64,000 nt of DNA from Bacillota bacterium (GCA_023623175.1 JAMNXU010000027.1:1-64000), one strand, 5' to 3'; counted from the stretch's first letter, positions 52,314-62,564 are shown. Program-made: numbers and translations. Notes: generated from the letters alone by a model not told the origin.

Positions 52314-52742
52314 TTGCGCAAAAGAGCGATTATTGTATTTGCAACCCTCGGAATGATTTTGTCATTGATCACATATGTGGTTGTCAGTCTTTACGGGGTT
52401 TCCAGGACCACCGTCGCGGGATTGGAAATTGCCGAAACGGCTTTGAAGGATAAGCCTTTTATCTCGCTGCAGTACAGCAGCGAGAGCGAGAAGGACGACC
52501 TCGTCACAATTGTAAAAGCCATAAGATCGGCGCAGAAAATGAAGGAAGATCAGGAAACCGGCGAACCGCAATATCGCATAACCGTAAAGCTGAACAATAA
52601 CAAAACCATGGAATATGATCTGTGGCTTGGTGAAAAATCCGGCATAATCATATATGTGCCGGAACCAGGCTCAAGGTACAGGCTTTCGGAAAAGGCTGCG
52701 GACGATATAAAATCGGTTTTGGGAAAATACAGGGCTGCTTGA
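52314..52742 (+). CDS. Membrane-anchored hypothetical protein (142 aa)
   Basis: One N-terminal membrane helix (ATLGMILSLITYVVVSLYGV) is followed by an extracytoplasmic domain with a beta-rich look (PQYRITVKLNNNKTMEYDLW, GIIIYVPEPGSRYRL). No family is recognised. The TTG start is 6 bp after AAGGTGG, and the stop codon overlaps the terminator hairpin. It is 37 bp after the esterase gene and probably co-transcribed. Confidence 0.65.
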   Translation: MRKRAIIVFATLGMILSLITYVVVSLYGVSRTTVAGLEIAETALKDKPFISLQYSSESEKDDLVTIVKAIRSAQKMKEDQETGEPQYRITVKLNNNKTMEYDLWLGEKSGIIIYVPEPGSRYRLSEKAADDIKSVLGKYRAA

Positions 52743-52757
52743 CAAAGCAGCCTTTTC
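52733..52757 (+). terminator. Intrinsic terminator overlapping a stop codon
   Basis: GGCTGCTT (52733-52740) and AAGCAGCC (52745-52752) with a GACA loop and TTTT. The TGA at 52740-52742 lies in the hairpin. Confidence 0.8.
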
Positions 52758-53195
52758 CAAGTTAAATGCTCCGCCATCAGGGTAATATATGAAATATAAA
52801 TTATGAGATATATTGAGGTAAGTTGAAGTATGTTTTGGCAGAATAAACCGAACTGTGATACAAAGGGTTAAGGGAATTTCCGTAATCCAGGTTGCAGCTT
52901 TTTGAGAAAATGCAATAATGTATGAGTGATGGATGCATAGTGCATGATTGGTTGAATGCGCGGCAAACGGGCGGATTTAAACACGTTGATCCATAGTTAA
53001 TTTATTGTATTAAAACGACATTAACTTTTATAATGCGCAATAATCTGCGCAGTGCATGATAAAAGTACATTTACAAAATGTTCAGCGCGGTACTTGACCG
53101 AATTATACTTTCCGATGCACATGGCGCAAAAAAATGTTTAAACCTATGGACAATACAAGATAAATCAAGATAAATATACAACAAATGGAGGAATT
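52758..53195 (+). promoter_or_regulatory. Spacer with a promoter for the radical SAM unit
   Basis: About 440 bp without a gene. TTGTAT (53005-53010), 18 bp, then TATAAT (53029-53034) is a plausible sigma-A promoter for the TIGR03960 gene. Other parts, such as 52905-52965, contain short repeated motifs around GCAT/ATGCA, weaker than the clear arrays elsewhere. Confidence 0.45.
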
Positions 53196-55055
53196 ATGCC
53201 GGTAAGAATAAGCGACGAAATTCTTGGGCAGGTGGAGAAACCATCGAGATACGTCGGAAATGAATGGAACATGGTCCGCAAGGATCCGGGCAGCGTAAAG
53301 GCGCGGTTTGCATTCTGCTTTCCCGATGTTTATGAAATAGGGATGTCCCATCTCGGGATGAAAATACTGTACCATCTCCTCAATGAAAGGGAAGATGTGT
53401 ACTGCGAGAGAGTCTTTGCGCCGTGGGTGGACATGGAAAGCATCATGCGCCGCGAGGGCATCCCGCTTTTTGCGATGGAAACCAGGGATCCCGTAAGGGA
53501 TTTTGACATAGTGGGATTTACGCTCCAGTACGAGATGAGCTATACAAACGTGGTAAACATGCTGGATTTGGCCGGGATACCGATATTTTCCCGCGACAGG
53601 GGAGAATCTGACCCCTTTGTCTGCGTCGGCGGACCGTGCGCATACAATATAGAGCCGCTCGCCGAAATAGTGGATTTTGCCGTTATGGGCGAAGCGGAAG
53701 AAGTTATCAATGAAGTGATGGATATTTATATAAAGTGGAAAGAGGAAAAAGCGCCCAGGAGAGAGTTCCTGCACAGGATTGCTACAGTGGAGGGAGTATA
53801 TGTGCCTTCATTTTACAGCGTCTCATATACTCCCGAAGGCACGGTTTCGGAAATCAGGCCGGTCAGCCCGGAATATCCCGGGCGGATTCGCAAGAGGATC
53901 ATAAAAGATCTTGACAACGCGTATTTCCCTGAAAAGATCATCGTACCCTATGCGGGAATTGTCCATGACCGCGTGATGCTTGAAATTTTCAGGGGATGCA
54001 GCCACGGTTGCAGATTCTGCCAGGCGGGAATCATATATCGTCCAGTGAGGGAAAGAACGGTGGACGGGCTGATCGAAAGAGCCCGCAATCTCATCAGGAA
54101 CACCGGTTATGAGGAAATATCCCTTACTTCGCTCAGCACCAGCGATTATTCGCAGCTCGGGGACTTAACGGGAAGACTGCTGGAAGAGATGGAGCCGATG
54201 AAGGTGAGCTTGTCGCTCCCGTCGCTGAGAATCGACTCCTTTTCCCTTGACCTGATGCAAAAAGCCCAGAAGGTGAGAAAGAGCGGGCTGACCTTCGCTC
54301 CCGAAGCGGGAACCCAGAGACTGAGGGATGTCATAAACAAGGGAGTGAACGAGGAAGACCTTTTAAAGTCCTGTTCGCTGGCGTTCAACGGCGGCTGGAG
54401 CAATGTAAAGCTGTATTTCATGCTTGGCCTTCCCACGGAAACCCTCGATGATGTTGAAGGCATTGCCGACCTGGCCGCAAAAGTGGTCGCTGAATACAAA
54501 AAGGTACCTCGCGAGAAAAGGGGAAAAGGACTGAATGTTACGGTAAGCACTTCGTGTTTTGTTCCGAAACCCTTTACTCCTTTCCAGTGGGAAGCGCAGG
54601 ATACGATGGACATGCTGGAAATGAAGCAAAAGCATTTAAAGGAAAAAATCAGGGGCATCCGGCAGGTAAGTTACAACTGGCACGATTCGAGGCTCAGTTT
54701 TCTGGAAGCGGTCATCGCGAGAGGTGACAGGCGCCTCGGACAGGTTATCGTGAGGGCGTGGGAAAAGGGATGCAAATTTGACGGCTGGGGAGACCAGTTC
54801 AAATTTGACGCATGGATGGAGGCTTTCGACGAATGCGGCATCGATCCCGCCTTTTATGCGAACCGTAAAAGAAGTTTTGACGAGGTGCTTCCGTGGGACC
54901 ACATTGACGTGGGAGTCTCAAAGAAGTTTTTGAAGAGGGAATGTGAAAAAGCTTACCGCGGCGAGCTGACCGTGGACTGCAGGCTGAATTGCACCGGTTG
55001 CGGGGCAGGTGTTTTTGAGGGAGGTATTTGCGTTGAGCATCGCAATAAGGGTTAA
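53196..55055 (+). CDS. TIGR03960 family B12-binding radical SAM protein
   Basis: A 619-residue protein. The N-terminal part (about 40-200) is a B12-binding-like domain (FCFPDVYEIGMSHLGMKILY, VGGPCAYNIEPLAE). The radical-SAM core (about 240-470) has CxxxCxxC in RGCSHGCRFCQAGIIYRPVR. A C-terminal region ends in a Cys-rich CRLNCTGCGAG motif. Its substrate is not established. TIGR03960 is regularly followed by TIGR03936, as here, and the next gene's TTG start overlaps its stop by 23 bp. GGAGG upstream defines the ATG at 53196. Confidence 0.88.
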   Translation: MPVRISDEILGQVEKPSRYVGNEWNMVRKDPGSVKARFAFCFPDVYEIGMSHLGMKILYHLLNEREDVYCERVFAPWVDMESIMRREGIPLFAMETRDPVRDFDIVGFTLQYEMSYTNVVNMLDLAGIPIFSRDRGESDPFVCVGGPCAYNIEPLAEIVDFAVMGEAEEVINEVMDIYIKWKEEKAPRREFLHRIATVEGVYVPSFYSVSYTPEGTVSEIRPVSPEYPGRIRKRIIKDLDNAYFPEKIIVPYAGIVHDRVMLEIFRGCSHGCRFCQAGIIYRPVRERTVDGLIERARNLIRNTGYEEISLTSLSTSDYSQLGDLTGRLLEEMEPMKVSLSLPSLRIDSFSLDLMQKAQKVRKSGLTFAPEAGTQRLRDVINKGVNEEDLLKSCSLAFNGGWSNVKLYFMLGLPTETLDDVEGIADLAAKVVAEYKKVPREKRGKGLNVTVSTSCFVPKPFTPFQWEAQDTMDMLEMKQKHLKEKIRGIRQVSYNWHDSRLSFLEAVIARGDRRLGQVIVRAWEKGCKFDGWGDQFKFDAWMEAFDECGIDPAFYANRKRSFDEVLPWDHIDVGVSKKFLKRECEKAYRGELTVDCRLNCTGCGAGVFEGGICVEHRNKG

Positions 55056-55746
55056 GTTTATAAGGGGAGAAGAAGCGAAATACGTTTCCCACCTGGAACT
55101 TATAAGGGTTTTTGAAAGGGCCGTGCGGCGCGCCGGTCTGCCGATTGCCTATACCCTTGGCTTCAATCCCCATCCCAGGATGGTGTTCGGATTGCCCCTC
55201 GCGGTCGGTGTCACCAGTGAAGCAGAGTATGCTGATTTTGAGCTGGCGGAAGAAATGCGGCCCGAAGATTTCATGGACCGCCTGAACCGGCAGCTTCCTG
55301 CCGGTCTTAAAATTGTAGAGGCCTTTGTCAGACGGGGCAAAAGCAATATAATGGCTGATATAAAGGGTGCAGCCTACAGCGTGGTTGTCTGCGCCGGGGA
55401 CATGCCTGAATCGGTTGATATCCTGAAACTTACCGAAGTTTTTTTGGCACGTCCGAAGATAATGGCCGAAAAAGAAACAAAGAGCGGTGTTAAGGAAATT
55501 GACATAAAACCCATGATTAAAAAAATGAGCGTAGACGAGTCCTTTTCAATGGGGGATTCGGAAATTGCCGGCGCATGTGGAAACGGAAAAATGTTTCGCT
55601 TTGATATTGAAACCAGCGCCGGGAGCGAGGCCAATCTCAAACCGGAACTGCTTTTTGCTTCCCTGGGCGATTTTGCAGGCTTCAGGTTCAAGGTGTTAAA
55701 GGTGCACAGGACCGGGCTGTTTGTGGCTAACGACAACAGGGATTAA
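55033..55746 (+). CDS. TIGR03936 radical SAM-linked protein (DUF2344)
   Basis: A 237-residue protein found with TIGR03960 in clostridia and related groups. The N-terminal signature is KFIRGEEAKYVSHLELIRVF followed by ERAVRRAGLPIAYTLGFNPH. Its role is thought to be linked to RNA or ribosome function because of its neighbours; no activity is known to me. GGGAGG at 55019-55024 lies 8 bp before the TTG at 55033, so it starts inside the upstream gene. An earlier GTG at 55009 overlaps the ribosome binding site and is unlikely. Translational coupling is expected. Confidence 0.85.
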   Translation: MSIAIRVKFIRGEEAKYVSHLELIRVFERAVRRAGLPIAYTLGFNPHPRMVFGLPLAVGVTSEAEYADFELAEEMRPEDFMDRLNRQLPAGLKIVEAFVRRGKSNIMADIKGAAYSVVVCAGDMPESVDILKLTEVFLARPKIMAEKETKSGVKEIDIKPMIKKMSVDESFSMGDSEIAGACGNGKMFRFDIETSAGSEANLKPELLFASLGDFAGFRFKVLKVHRTGLFVANDNRD

Positions 55747-55783
55747 TGAGTTTTTATAGCTAGTTTTCAAGAGGTGCAGGTGT

Positions 55784-57019
55784 TTGGCAAACGAGGTTGT
55801 AATAGTAATTGACGCCGGCCTGGAAAAAACGAGAGTAGCTTTCCTTGAAGATGGAGATCTCGTCGGATACCAGGTAGAAACGAATAACCGGCAGAATATC
55901 GTGGGCAACATATACAGGGCCAGGGTGACCGATGTTCTGCCCGGCATGCAGGCTGCCTTCCTCGACATAGGGTATGAGAAGAACGCTTTTTTGTATGTGA
56001 CAGACGCAGTTCCTCAAAAAGGCGGCAATGCGGAAAATGTAAAGGACATTTTAAAACCGGGTCAGGAAATAACGGTACAGGTTGTGAAGGAGCCTATCGG
56101 AGCCAAGGGACCGAAAGTAACCACGCGCATAACATTGCCGGGAAGATTTGCGGTCCTGATGCCTAATGAGGACTATATCGGGGTTTCAAAAAGGATCCGG
56201 GATGAAAATGAGAGAATGAGGCTCAGGAAGCTCGCGGAAAAGCTTAAACCCGGGGGAATGGGACTGATACTAAGAACGGCATCGGAAGGCGCCGATGAAG
56301 AGGATTTGATGCGCGACGTGCACTTCCTGTGCAATTTGTGGAACCGGATAAAGGAATCGGAGCAAAAGGGCCCCGTGCCGAGATGCCTTCACAGGGAAGA
56401 AATCCTTGTTTACAGGACCGTAAGGGACCACTTCACTCCTGGTGTCAGAAAACTTGTAATTAATGACAGGGAAGAATACTACAGGATAGTAAATCTTGTT
56501 GAAATGATTTCACCGGCTTTGAAGTACAGGGTCGAATTGTTTGCAAAGGATTACGACCTGTTCGATTTTTACAATGTTGAACCCCAGGTTAGAAGGGCCC
56601 TCTCAAGGAAAGTTTGGCTTAAAAGCGGTGGATACCTCGTGATTGATACCACTGAAGCGCTGACTGTCATTGATGTAAATACGGGCAGGTATATCGGAAA
56701 CAGGAACCTGGAGGAAACGGTTTTGAAAACGAACCTGGAAGCCGTGGGAGAGATCGTGAAACAATTGCGTCTCAGGGACATAGGCGGCATTATCATTATA
56801 GATTTTATCGACATGAACGACCAGCGTCACCGGCAACAGGTTCTGGAAACGCTGAAACAAGAGGTTAAAAAGGACAGGACGGGTTCTGTTGTTGTTGGAA
56901 TGACCGGACTGGGACTGATAGAGATGACAAGGAAAAAGGTAAGGCAGAGCCTTTCGGAAATTCTAACGGTGGAATGCCCTCATTGCGGTGGCAGCGGAAG
57001 AATACCTGCCGCGAAATGA
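55784..57019 (+). CDS. rng: Ribonuclease G/E family protein
   Basis: A 411-residue endoribonuclease of the RNase E/G family. An S1-like domain (about 35-110; GNIYRARVTDVLPGMQAAFL) is followed by the 5'-sensor and DNase I-like catalytic region, with Asp residues in TVIDVNTGRYIG and IIIDFIDMND. The Zn-link Cys pair is near the end, CPHCGGSGRI. The start is TTG at 55784 with AGAGGTGC upstream. It lies in the usual clostridial order between TIGR03936 and the ribosomal protein genes, but the L21 unit has its own promoter. Confidence 0.9.
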   Translation: MANEVVIVIDAGLEKTRVAFLEDGDLVGYQVETNNRQNIVGNIYRARVTDVLPGMQAAFLDIGYEKNAFLYVTDAVPQKGGNAENVKDILKPGQEITVQVVKEPIGAKGPKVTTRITLPGRFAVLMPNEDYIGVSKRIRDENERMRLRKLAEKLKPGGMGLILRTASEGADEEDLMRDVHFLCNLWNRIKESEQKGPVPRCLHREEILVYRTVRDHFTPGVRKLVINDREEYYRIVNLVEMISPALKYRVELFAKDYDLFDFYNVEPQVRRALSRKVWLKSGGYLVIDTTEALTVIDVNTGRYIGNRNLEETVLKTNLEAVGEIVKQLRLRDIGGIIIIDFIDMNDQRHRQQVLETLKQEVKKDRTGSVVVGMTGLGLIEMTRKKVRQSLSEILTVECPHCGGSGRIPAAK

Positions 57020-57106
57020 ATGCAAAAGCAGTGAAATTAATCCAGAGGGATTTTTTTATTAAACCAAAAGGGATTGCGCGAAAATCGCGTGAACTGAAGC
57101 GAAGCG

Positions 57107-57135
57107 TTGACACGCGGAAATTATTGTGTTAATAT
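57107..57135 (+). promoter_or_regulatory. Promoter of the rplU-prp-rpmA unit
   Basis: A perfect TTGACA (57107-57112), 17 bp, then TAATAT (57130-57135). Confidence 0.75.
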
Positions 57136-57141
57136 ATAGCG

Positions 57142-57250
57142 GTAGCCGCTCGGGCAGGGCTCCCTAAATGCAGGTAAAACAGGATTTTATGCGTGTTTTG
57201 TCTGCTGCCCTGGAGCATGATGTGCTAACCCGGCGAGACTGGGAAGAGGA
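57142..57250 (+). ncRNA. Ribosomal protein L21 leader
   Basis: The approximately 120-nt 5' leader before rplU contains GGTAGCCGCTCGGGCAGGGC and complementary segments (GCAGGGCTCC with a later CTGCCCTGGAGC). It matches the position and base composition of the Firmicutes L21 leader, which binds ribosomal protein for autoregulation. The identification rests on position and pairing, not on a covariance model. Confidence 0.6.
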
Positions 57251-57260
57251 GGTGCTCTTG

Positions 57261-57575
57261 GTGTACGCAATTATTGAAAACGGAGGCAAACAGTACAAGG
57301 TACAGGAAGGCGATATCGTTTTCGTCGACAGGCTTGCTGCAGAAGAAGGTTCAACGGTTGTTTTTGACAAGGTTCTGGCTGTGTCCGGCGAGAACGGTCT
57401 GAATGTTGGAACTCCTTTTGTTGCCGGCGCTTCTGTTACCGCGAAGGTGATTGAACACGGCAAGGACAGGAAGATTATCGTTTTCAAATTCAAGCCCAAA
57501 AAGAATTACAGAAGAAAACAGGGTCACAGGCAGCCGCACACAAAGGTGCAGATTGAAAAAATAAGCGTGCAGTAA
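57261..57575 (+). CDS. rplU: 50S ribosomal protein L21
   Basis: A 104-residue protein beginning [20 protein letters not shown] and ending in the [18 protein letters not shown] block, which binds 23S rRNA. GAGGAGGTG lies about 8 bp before the GTG at 57261. An in-frame extension to 57168 is part of the leader RNA. The unit rplU-prp-rpmA is standard in Firmicutes. Confidence 0.96.
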   Translation: MYAIIENGGKQYKVQEGDIVFVDRLAAEEGSTVVFDKVLAVSGENGLNVGTPFVAGASVTAKVIEHGKDRKIIVFKFKPKKNYRRKQGHRQPHTKVQIEKISVQ

Positions 57576-57591
57576 ACGCAGGGTGTATTAA

Positions 57592-57921
57592 ATGATTAAA
57601 GTAAGGGTTGAAAGGGAAAAGGACCGGTTTATTCGAAAGCTCACCCTAAGCGGACACGCAGGCTACGCTCCCTACGGCAGCGACATTGTCTGCGCCGCGG
57701 TTTCGGCCATTGCCTACACGGCGGCCGGAGGGCTCGAGAACCTGGTCGGAATAAAGGCCTACCAGGACAGGGAAGGCCACATGACGATTACCTTACCCGC
57801 GGATTTGCCCTTGGAAAGAAAAAATACCGCAAGTATCATCATGGAGACTGCGGTTATCGGTTTAAAACAAATACAGTATAAATACGGTGAATATTTGAAG
57901 ATAATCGACGAGGAGGTGTAG
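57592..57921 (+). CDS. prp: Ribosomal-processing cysteine protease Prp
   Basis: A 109-residue protein (YsxB family). The catalytic dyad is at the standard positions, His22 in LSGHAGYAPYGSDIVC and Cys34 at the end of that stretch, followed by AAVSAIAYTAAGGLENL. In Staphylococcus Prp removes the N-terminal extension of L27. The L27 gene directly downstream has such an extension, so substrate and protease are encoded together. It overlaps neither neighbour; rpmA begins 3 bp after its stop. Confidence 0.95.
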   Translation: MIKVRVEREKDRFIRKLTLSGHAGYAPYGSDIVCAAVSAIAYTAAGGLENLVGIKAYQDREGHMTITLPADLPLERKNTASIIMETAVIGLKQIQYKYGEYLKIIDEEV

Positions 57922-57924
57922 TCC

Positions 57925-58203
57925 ATGATTAATATAAATCTTCAGTTGTTTGCCCATAAAAAGGGAGTATCCAGCACAAGGAACGGCCGTGACAGCGAAT
58001 CGAAAAGGCTTGGAGTAAAAAGAGGAGACGGTCAGTATGTTTTGGCAGGTAATATTCTTGTCAGGCAGAGAGGCACGAAAATCCATCCGGGAACCAATGT
58101 TGGCAGAGGCGGCGACGATACCCTTTTTGCCCTGGTAGACGGAATAGTGAAGTTTGAAAGAATGGATAAAAAGAGAAAGAAAGTCAGCGTAATAGCGGTT
58201 TAA
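57925..58203 (+). CDS. rpmA: 50S ribosomal protein L27 with Prp-cleaved extension
   Basis: A 92-residue protein. The N-terminus MININLQLF precedes [18 protein letters not shown]; in Firmicutes Prp cuts between Phe9 and Ala10 to create the mature L27 whose N-terminus reaches the peptidyl transferase centre. The core [20 protein letters not shown] is conserved. GAGGAGGTG is upstream. A strong terminator follows at 58211. Confidence 0.96.
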   Translation: MININLQLFAHKKGVSSTRNGRDSESKRLGVKRGDGQYVLAGNILVRQRGTKIHPGTNVGRGGDDTLFALVDGIVKFERMDKKRKKVSVIAV

Positions 58204-58210
58204 AGCCAAT

Positions 58211-58238
58211 AATCCCGGTGCTGCCGGGATTTATTTTT
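58211..58238 (+). terminator. Intrinsic terminator after rpmA
   Basis: AATCCCGG (58211-58218) and CCGGGATT (58224-58231) with a 5-nt loop, then TATTTTTT. Confidence 0.9.
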
Positions 58239-59907
<1,669 letters not shown>

Positions 59908-59920
59908 ATTGTGGACAAAT

Positions 59921-60157
59921 GGGACACGGGGACGGTTCCTGTGTACCATTTGTGGGACAAGGTGACGGTTCTCGTGTACCATCTGTGGGACAAGGGGACG
60001 GTTCTCGTGTACCAAGATCAGCGAGACAAGGGAACGGCTTCTGCGTGCCTGGCAAGCGGACGGAAGAATTGTTACCGTGTCCCTTAACTATGCAAGTGGG
60101 ACAGAAGAACCGTCCCCGTGTCCCGGGGTTGGGACAAAAGAACCGTCCCCGTGTCCC
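59921..60157. repeat. REP-like array: 7 units of about 27 bp, two orientations
   Basis: Forward units at 59921-59947, 59954-59980, 59987-60013 and a weaker 60023-60049 begin GGGACA, contain GACGGTTC and end GTGTACC. Reverse-oriented units are at 60058-60083, 60098-60124 and 60131-60157 (GGGACA..GAACCGTCCCCGTGTCCC). The spacing is exactly 33 bp between the first three and between the last two. Single units have terminal inverted ends (GGGACA/TGTCCC), like REP sequences spread by RAYT transposases. Open frames across the array are repeat artefacts. Confidence 0.9.
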
Positions 60158-60183
60158 AGTTCAGGGAAAAGGAGAAAGATGAT

Positions 60184-60474
60184 ATGTTAACGGGAAAACA
60201 GCGTAGTTATTTAAGAAGGCTTGCAAATGAAATTGAACCCATATTCCAGGTGGGAAAAGGCGGAATAAATGAAAACATGGTCAGGCAATTCGATGACGCC
60301 CTCGAGGCGAGGGAACTGGTGAAAGCGACGGTTCTGAGAAATTCGTCCGCTGATACCAGGGAGATTTGCGAAGAACTGGCCCGGAGGACCGGGGCCGAGA
60401 TTGTACAGGTGATAGGCAGCAAGTTCGTGCTTTACAGGGAGTCCAGGAAAAACAAGGTGATTGAGCTTCCGTAA
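60184..60474 (+). CDS. YhbY family RNA-binding protein
   Basis: A 96-residue CRM-domain protein involved in ribosome assembly. It begins MLTGKQRSYLRRLANEIEPI and continues FQVGKGGINENMVRQFDDAL and VIGSKFVLYRESRKNKVIEL, the full CRM pattern with its GxxG loop (GKGG). AAAGGAGA selects the ATG at 60184; the earlier in-frame ATG at 60118 lies in the REP-like array. It ends 7 bp before the end of the convergent DUF4364 gene. Confidence 0.92.
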   Translation: MLTGKQRSYLRRLANEIEPIFQVGKGGINENMVRQFDDALEARELVKATVLRNSSADTREICEELARRTGAEIVQVIGSKFVLYRESRKNKVIELP

Positions 60475-60481
60475 ACTCCCT

Positions 60482-61021
60482 TTACGAATCCCTTTGTTTT
60501 ATAAGGCTCTGGATTATTTCAGAATAGATGGACTGGGAATGCTTTTCCCAGTTTTCGCATATTTTTATGGCATCGGAACGGCTGCCGACTGTTATTTTCA
60601 AATCCATCAGCGTGAAGCTGTCTTCATTGACCCTGCATTCCACCACGAATTCCCGGTCGCTCACGGGAGTGTAGTCGGCGCTTATGTGGGTCTCATTCCT
60701 GATGTTTTTTCTTATATCAGAAACGGTATCGTCAATGCGTTTCTTTATGCCGACGGGTATCATACCGGTGAAAAATCCGAGGGTTTTTTTGCCGTCGGGT
60801 GTAATGCTGTAAAAGGATTTGCCGCCTGAGTTTTCACAGCTGATGTTGCCGTCGTTGCAAAGATCGGTCAGACAGTGCTGGAGGTAAAAGTAATTCATGA
60901 ACCTGTTCTCAAGGAAAACCTTGGTAAGCTGAAGGTTGCTTATGGGCATGTTTATTTTGTCTATAAAATACAGAAGTATTAACTTGTTTTCAGCCAATTC
61001 CCTTGCGTTGGAACTGCTCAT
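60482..61021 (-). CDS. DUF4364 family winged-helix protein
   Basis: A 179-residue cytosolic protein. The N-terminal part (about 10-90) is winged-helix-like: NKLILLYFIDKINMPISNLQ, LTDLCNDGNIS and FYSITPDGKKTLGFF. DUF4364 occurs widely in clostridia; a regulatory role is suspected but unproven. GGAAGG is upstream of the ATG. It is 35 bp downstream of the SIS-domain gene and probably shares its transcript. Confidence 0.85.
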   Translation of the reverse strand: MSSSNARELAENKLILLYFIDKINMPISNLQLTKVFLENRFMNYFYLQHCLTDLCNDGNISCENSGGKSFYSITPDGKKTLGFFTGMIPVGIKKRIDDTVSDIRKNIRNETHISADYTPVSDREFVVECRVNEDSFTLMDLKITVGSRSDAIKICENWEKHSQSIYSEIIQSLIKQRDS

Positions 61022-61056
61022 GCCATAATCGACCTTCCTTCTCTTGTTGTGATGTT

Positions 61057-62103
61057 TTATTTTGTAATAGTCACCTTGCTTAGACTCCTGGGTTTGTCAG
61101 GATCAAGACTCCTGGCCAGTGCGAGCCTGCAGGCAAACATCTGCGCCACGGCCACGTTGAAAAACGGGGAAATTATGTCGTTGTCGGTATACGGGATCTC
61201 AAAGGAACTTCTGCCCATATCCAGGAGCTCCCTGTTGTTGGAAACAACCACAAGCTCAGCTCCCGCGTCGGCAAGCTTCAGCGCCATTTCCTTTCCGTAG
61301 GGTAGGGTGGGTCCTTCCGGAGCGAATAAAATCACCGGTACGTTCCTTTCAATCATTGCAAAAGGTCCGTGATAGAAATCGGAAGTGGCGTAGGCCTTGG
61401 CCTTTACATAGGTGGTTTCCTGTATCTTAAGGGCCGCTTCAAGCGCGATCGAGTAATTTACTCCCCTTGACAAAACGAAGCAATGCTCCATATAACGGTA
61501 TCTTTCTGCTTTTTCCTTTATTATATCCGCGATTTCCAGAGCTTTGGCCATTTGACCGGGAAGCGCGGAAAGCTCGCCGTGCAGCTTGTTATCGTTGGTC
61601 CATTCGGCTGCCAGGCGCGCGAGAAGATATATCTGGGAAGTAAAGGTTTTGGTAGCCGCAACACTTTTTTCGAGGCCTGCGTCGCAGAAAAGGTGATACT
61701 TTGCCTCGGCAGCCATCGGCGAATCCTCGAAATTGGTTATGCTCACGGTCAGCGCGCCCTGGCGGTTTGCAGCCTTTAAGACTTCCAGTACGTCGGCGGC
61801 CTTACCCGACTGGGATATGCCTATTACCAGGGCGTTGCTTAAATCCGGCTGTCTGCCGTAAACCGTGAAAACCGACGGAGCGGCCAGAGCCACAGGAATT
61901 CCCATGGTTATCTCAAAGACGTAACGCGCGTAAACCGCTGCATGGTCGGAGGTACCGCGCGCTGCAATGTATATCAATTTTATATTTTGATTTTTCGCCT
62001 GTTTTACGATTTCTGCAACAGTGTTTTTGTTTTTTTCAAAGCACCGGGCCATAACGGCGGGTTGCTCCATTATTTCATTCCACATCATGACCATTGTCAG
62101 CAT
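61057..62103 (-). CDS. SIS-domain sugar-phosphate isomerase/deaminase (GlmS-C-like, NagB-II type)
   Basis: About 348 residues with two SIS domains and no glutaminase domain. Motifs: IAARGTSDHAAVYARYVFEI, VIGISQSGKAADVLEVLKAA, AATKTFTSQIYLLARLAAEW and a C-terminal LDPDKPRSLSKVT, typical of the GlmS isomerase half. Such stand-alone proteins include glucosamine-6-phosphate deaminase type II and AgaS. GGAAGGA lies close to several start codons (TTG 62106, ATG 62103, ATG 62094), so the exact start is uncertain. With nagA at 7 kb and the altered NagB it is a candidate for the real deaminase activity. Confidence 0.82.
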   Translation of the reverse strand: MLTMVMMWNEIMEQPAVMARCFEKNKNTVAEIVKQAKNQNIKLIYIAARGTSDHAAVYARYVFEITMGIPVALAAPSVFTVYGRQPDLSNALVIGISQSGKAADVLEVLKAANRQGALTVSITNFEDSPMAAEAKYHLFCDAGLEKSVAATKTFTSQIYLLARLAAEWTNDNKLHGELSALPGQMAKALEIADIIKEKAERYRYMEHCFVLSRGVNYSIALEAALKIQETTYVKAKAYATSDFYHGPFAMIERNVPVILFAPEGPTLPYGKEMALKLADAGAELVVVSNNRELLDMGRSSFEIPYTDNDIISPFFNVAVAQMFACRLALARSLDPDKPRSLSKVTITK

Positions 62104-62230
62104 CAATCCTTCCAGTCAAATACTTATTGTCTAAACACTTATTAATGAAATTATTTTATACAGTTAAATATTTTGAATTCTCAGTAATCCCATTTTACCG
62201 GACAGGATCTGGCAAGTCAACAAACAGGGG

Positions 62231-62259
62231 TGGACATGGCTCTTTTTTACTGGTAAAAT
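62231..62259 (+). promoter_or_regulatory. Promoter of the cobalamin-regulated unit
   Basis: TGGACA (62231-62236), 17 bp, TAAAAT (62254-62259) preceded by TGG, an extended -10. It lies about 30 bp before the riboswitch. Confidence 0.7.
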
Positions 62260-62289
62260 CATATTGTTGTAAAAACAGAATACTGAAGG

Positions 62290-62480
62290 CATTCAGGTGC
62301 TGTCCGGCTATTGGCCGGCAGTTAAAAGGGAAGCAGGTGAAATTCCTGCACGGTCCCGCCGCTGTGAGAGAGAGTTTCTGCCAGTATACCCACTGTCTGA
62401 CCGACGGGAAGGGGGCAGAAATGATGATACTCAAGTCAGAAGACCTGCCTGGATGCAGTCACCACAACTCTACGAGCGAT
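62290..62480 (+). ncRNA. Cobalamin riboswitch
   Basis: The class I cobalamin aptamer is plain: the B12-box-like GGAAGCAGGTGAAATTCCTG followed by GTCCCGCCGCTGTGA, a CCCACTGTCTGACCGACGGG segment and AAGTCAGAAGACCTGCCTGG. A G-rich stretch and expression platform follow, with the terminator at 62528. In the presence of adenosylcobalamin it is expected to lower expression of cobO and the downstream transporter gene. Confidence 0.95.
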
Positions 62481-62527
62481 AGGGGGGTGAGTGGAATGTT
62501 TTACGTGTATCGTGCGGATACAGGTTG

Positions 62528-62564
62528 ACCTCCCATGCCTCAATTAAGCTTTGGGAGGTTTTTT
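62528..62564 (+). terminator. Riboswitch expression-platform terminator
   Basis: ACCTCCCA (62528-62535) and TGGGAGGT (62552-62559) with a 16-nt loop and six Ts. The short distance to cobO fits transcription control by the riboswitch. Confidence 0.88.

Noticed and set aside
59921-60157. Possibility that the 33-bp-period array is a CRISPR
   Set aside because: Only 6-bp gaps separate the 27-bp units, half of the units are inverted, and no cas genes are nearby.
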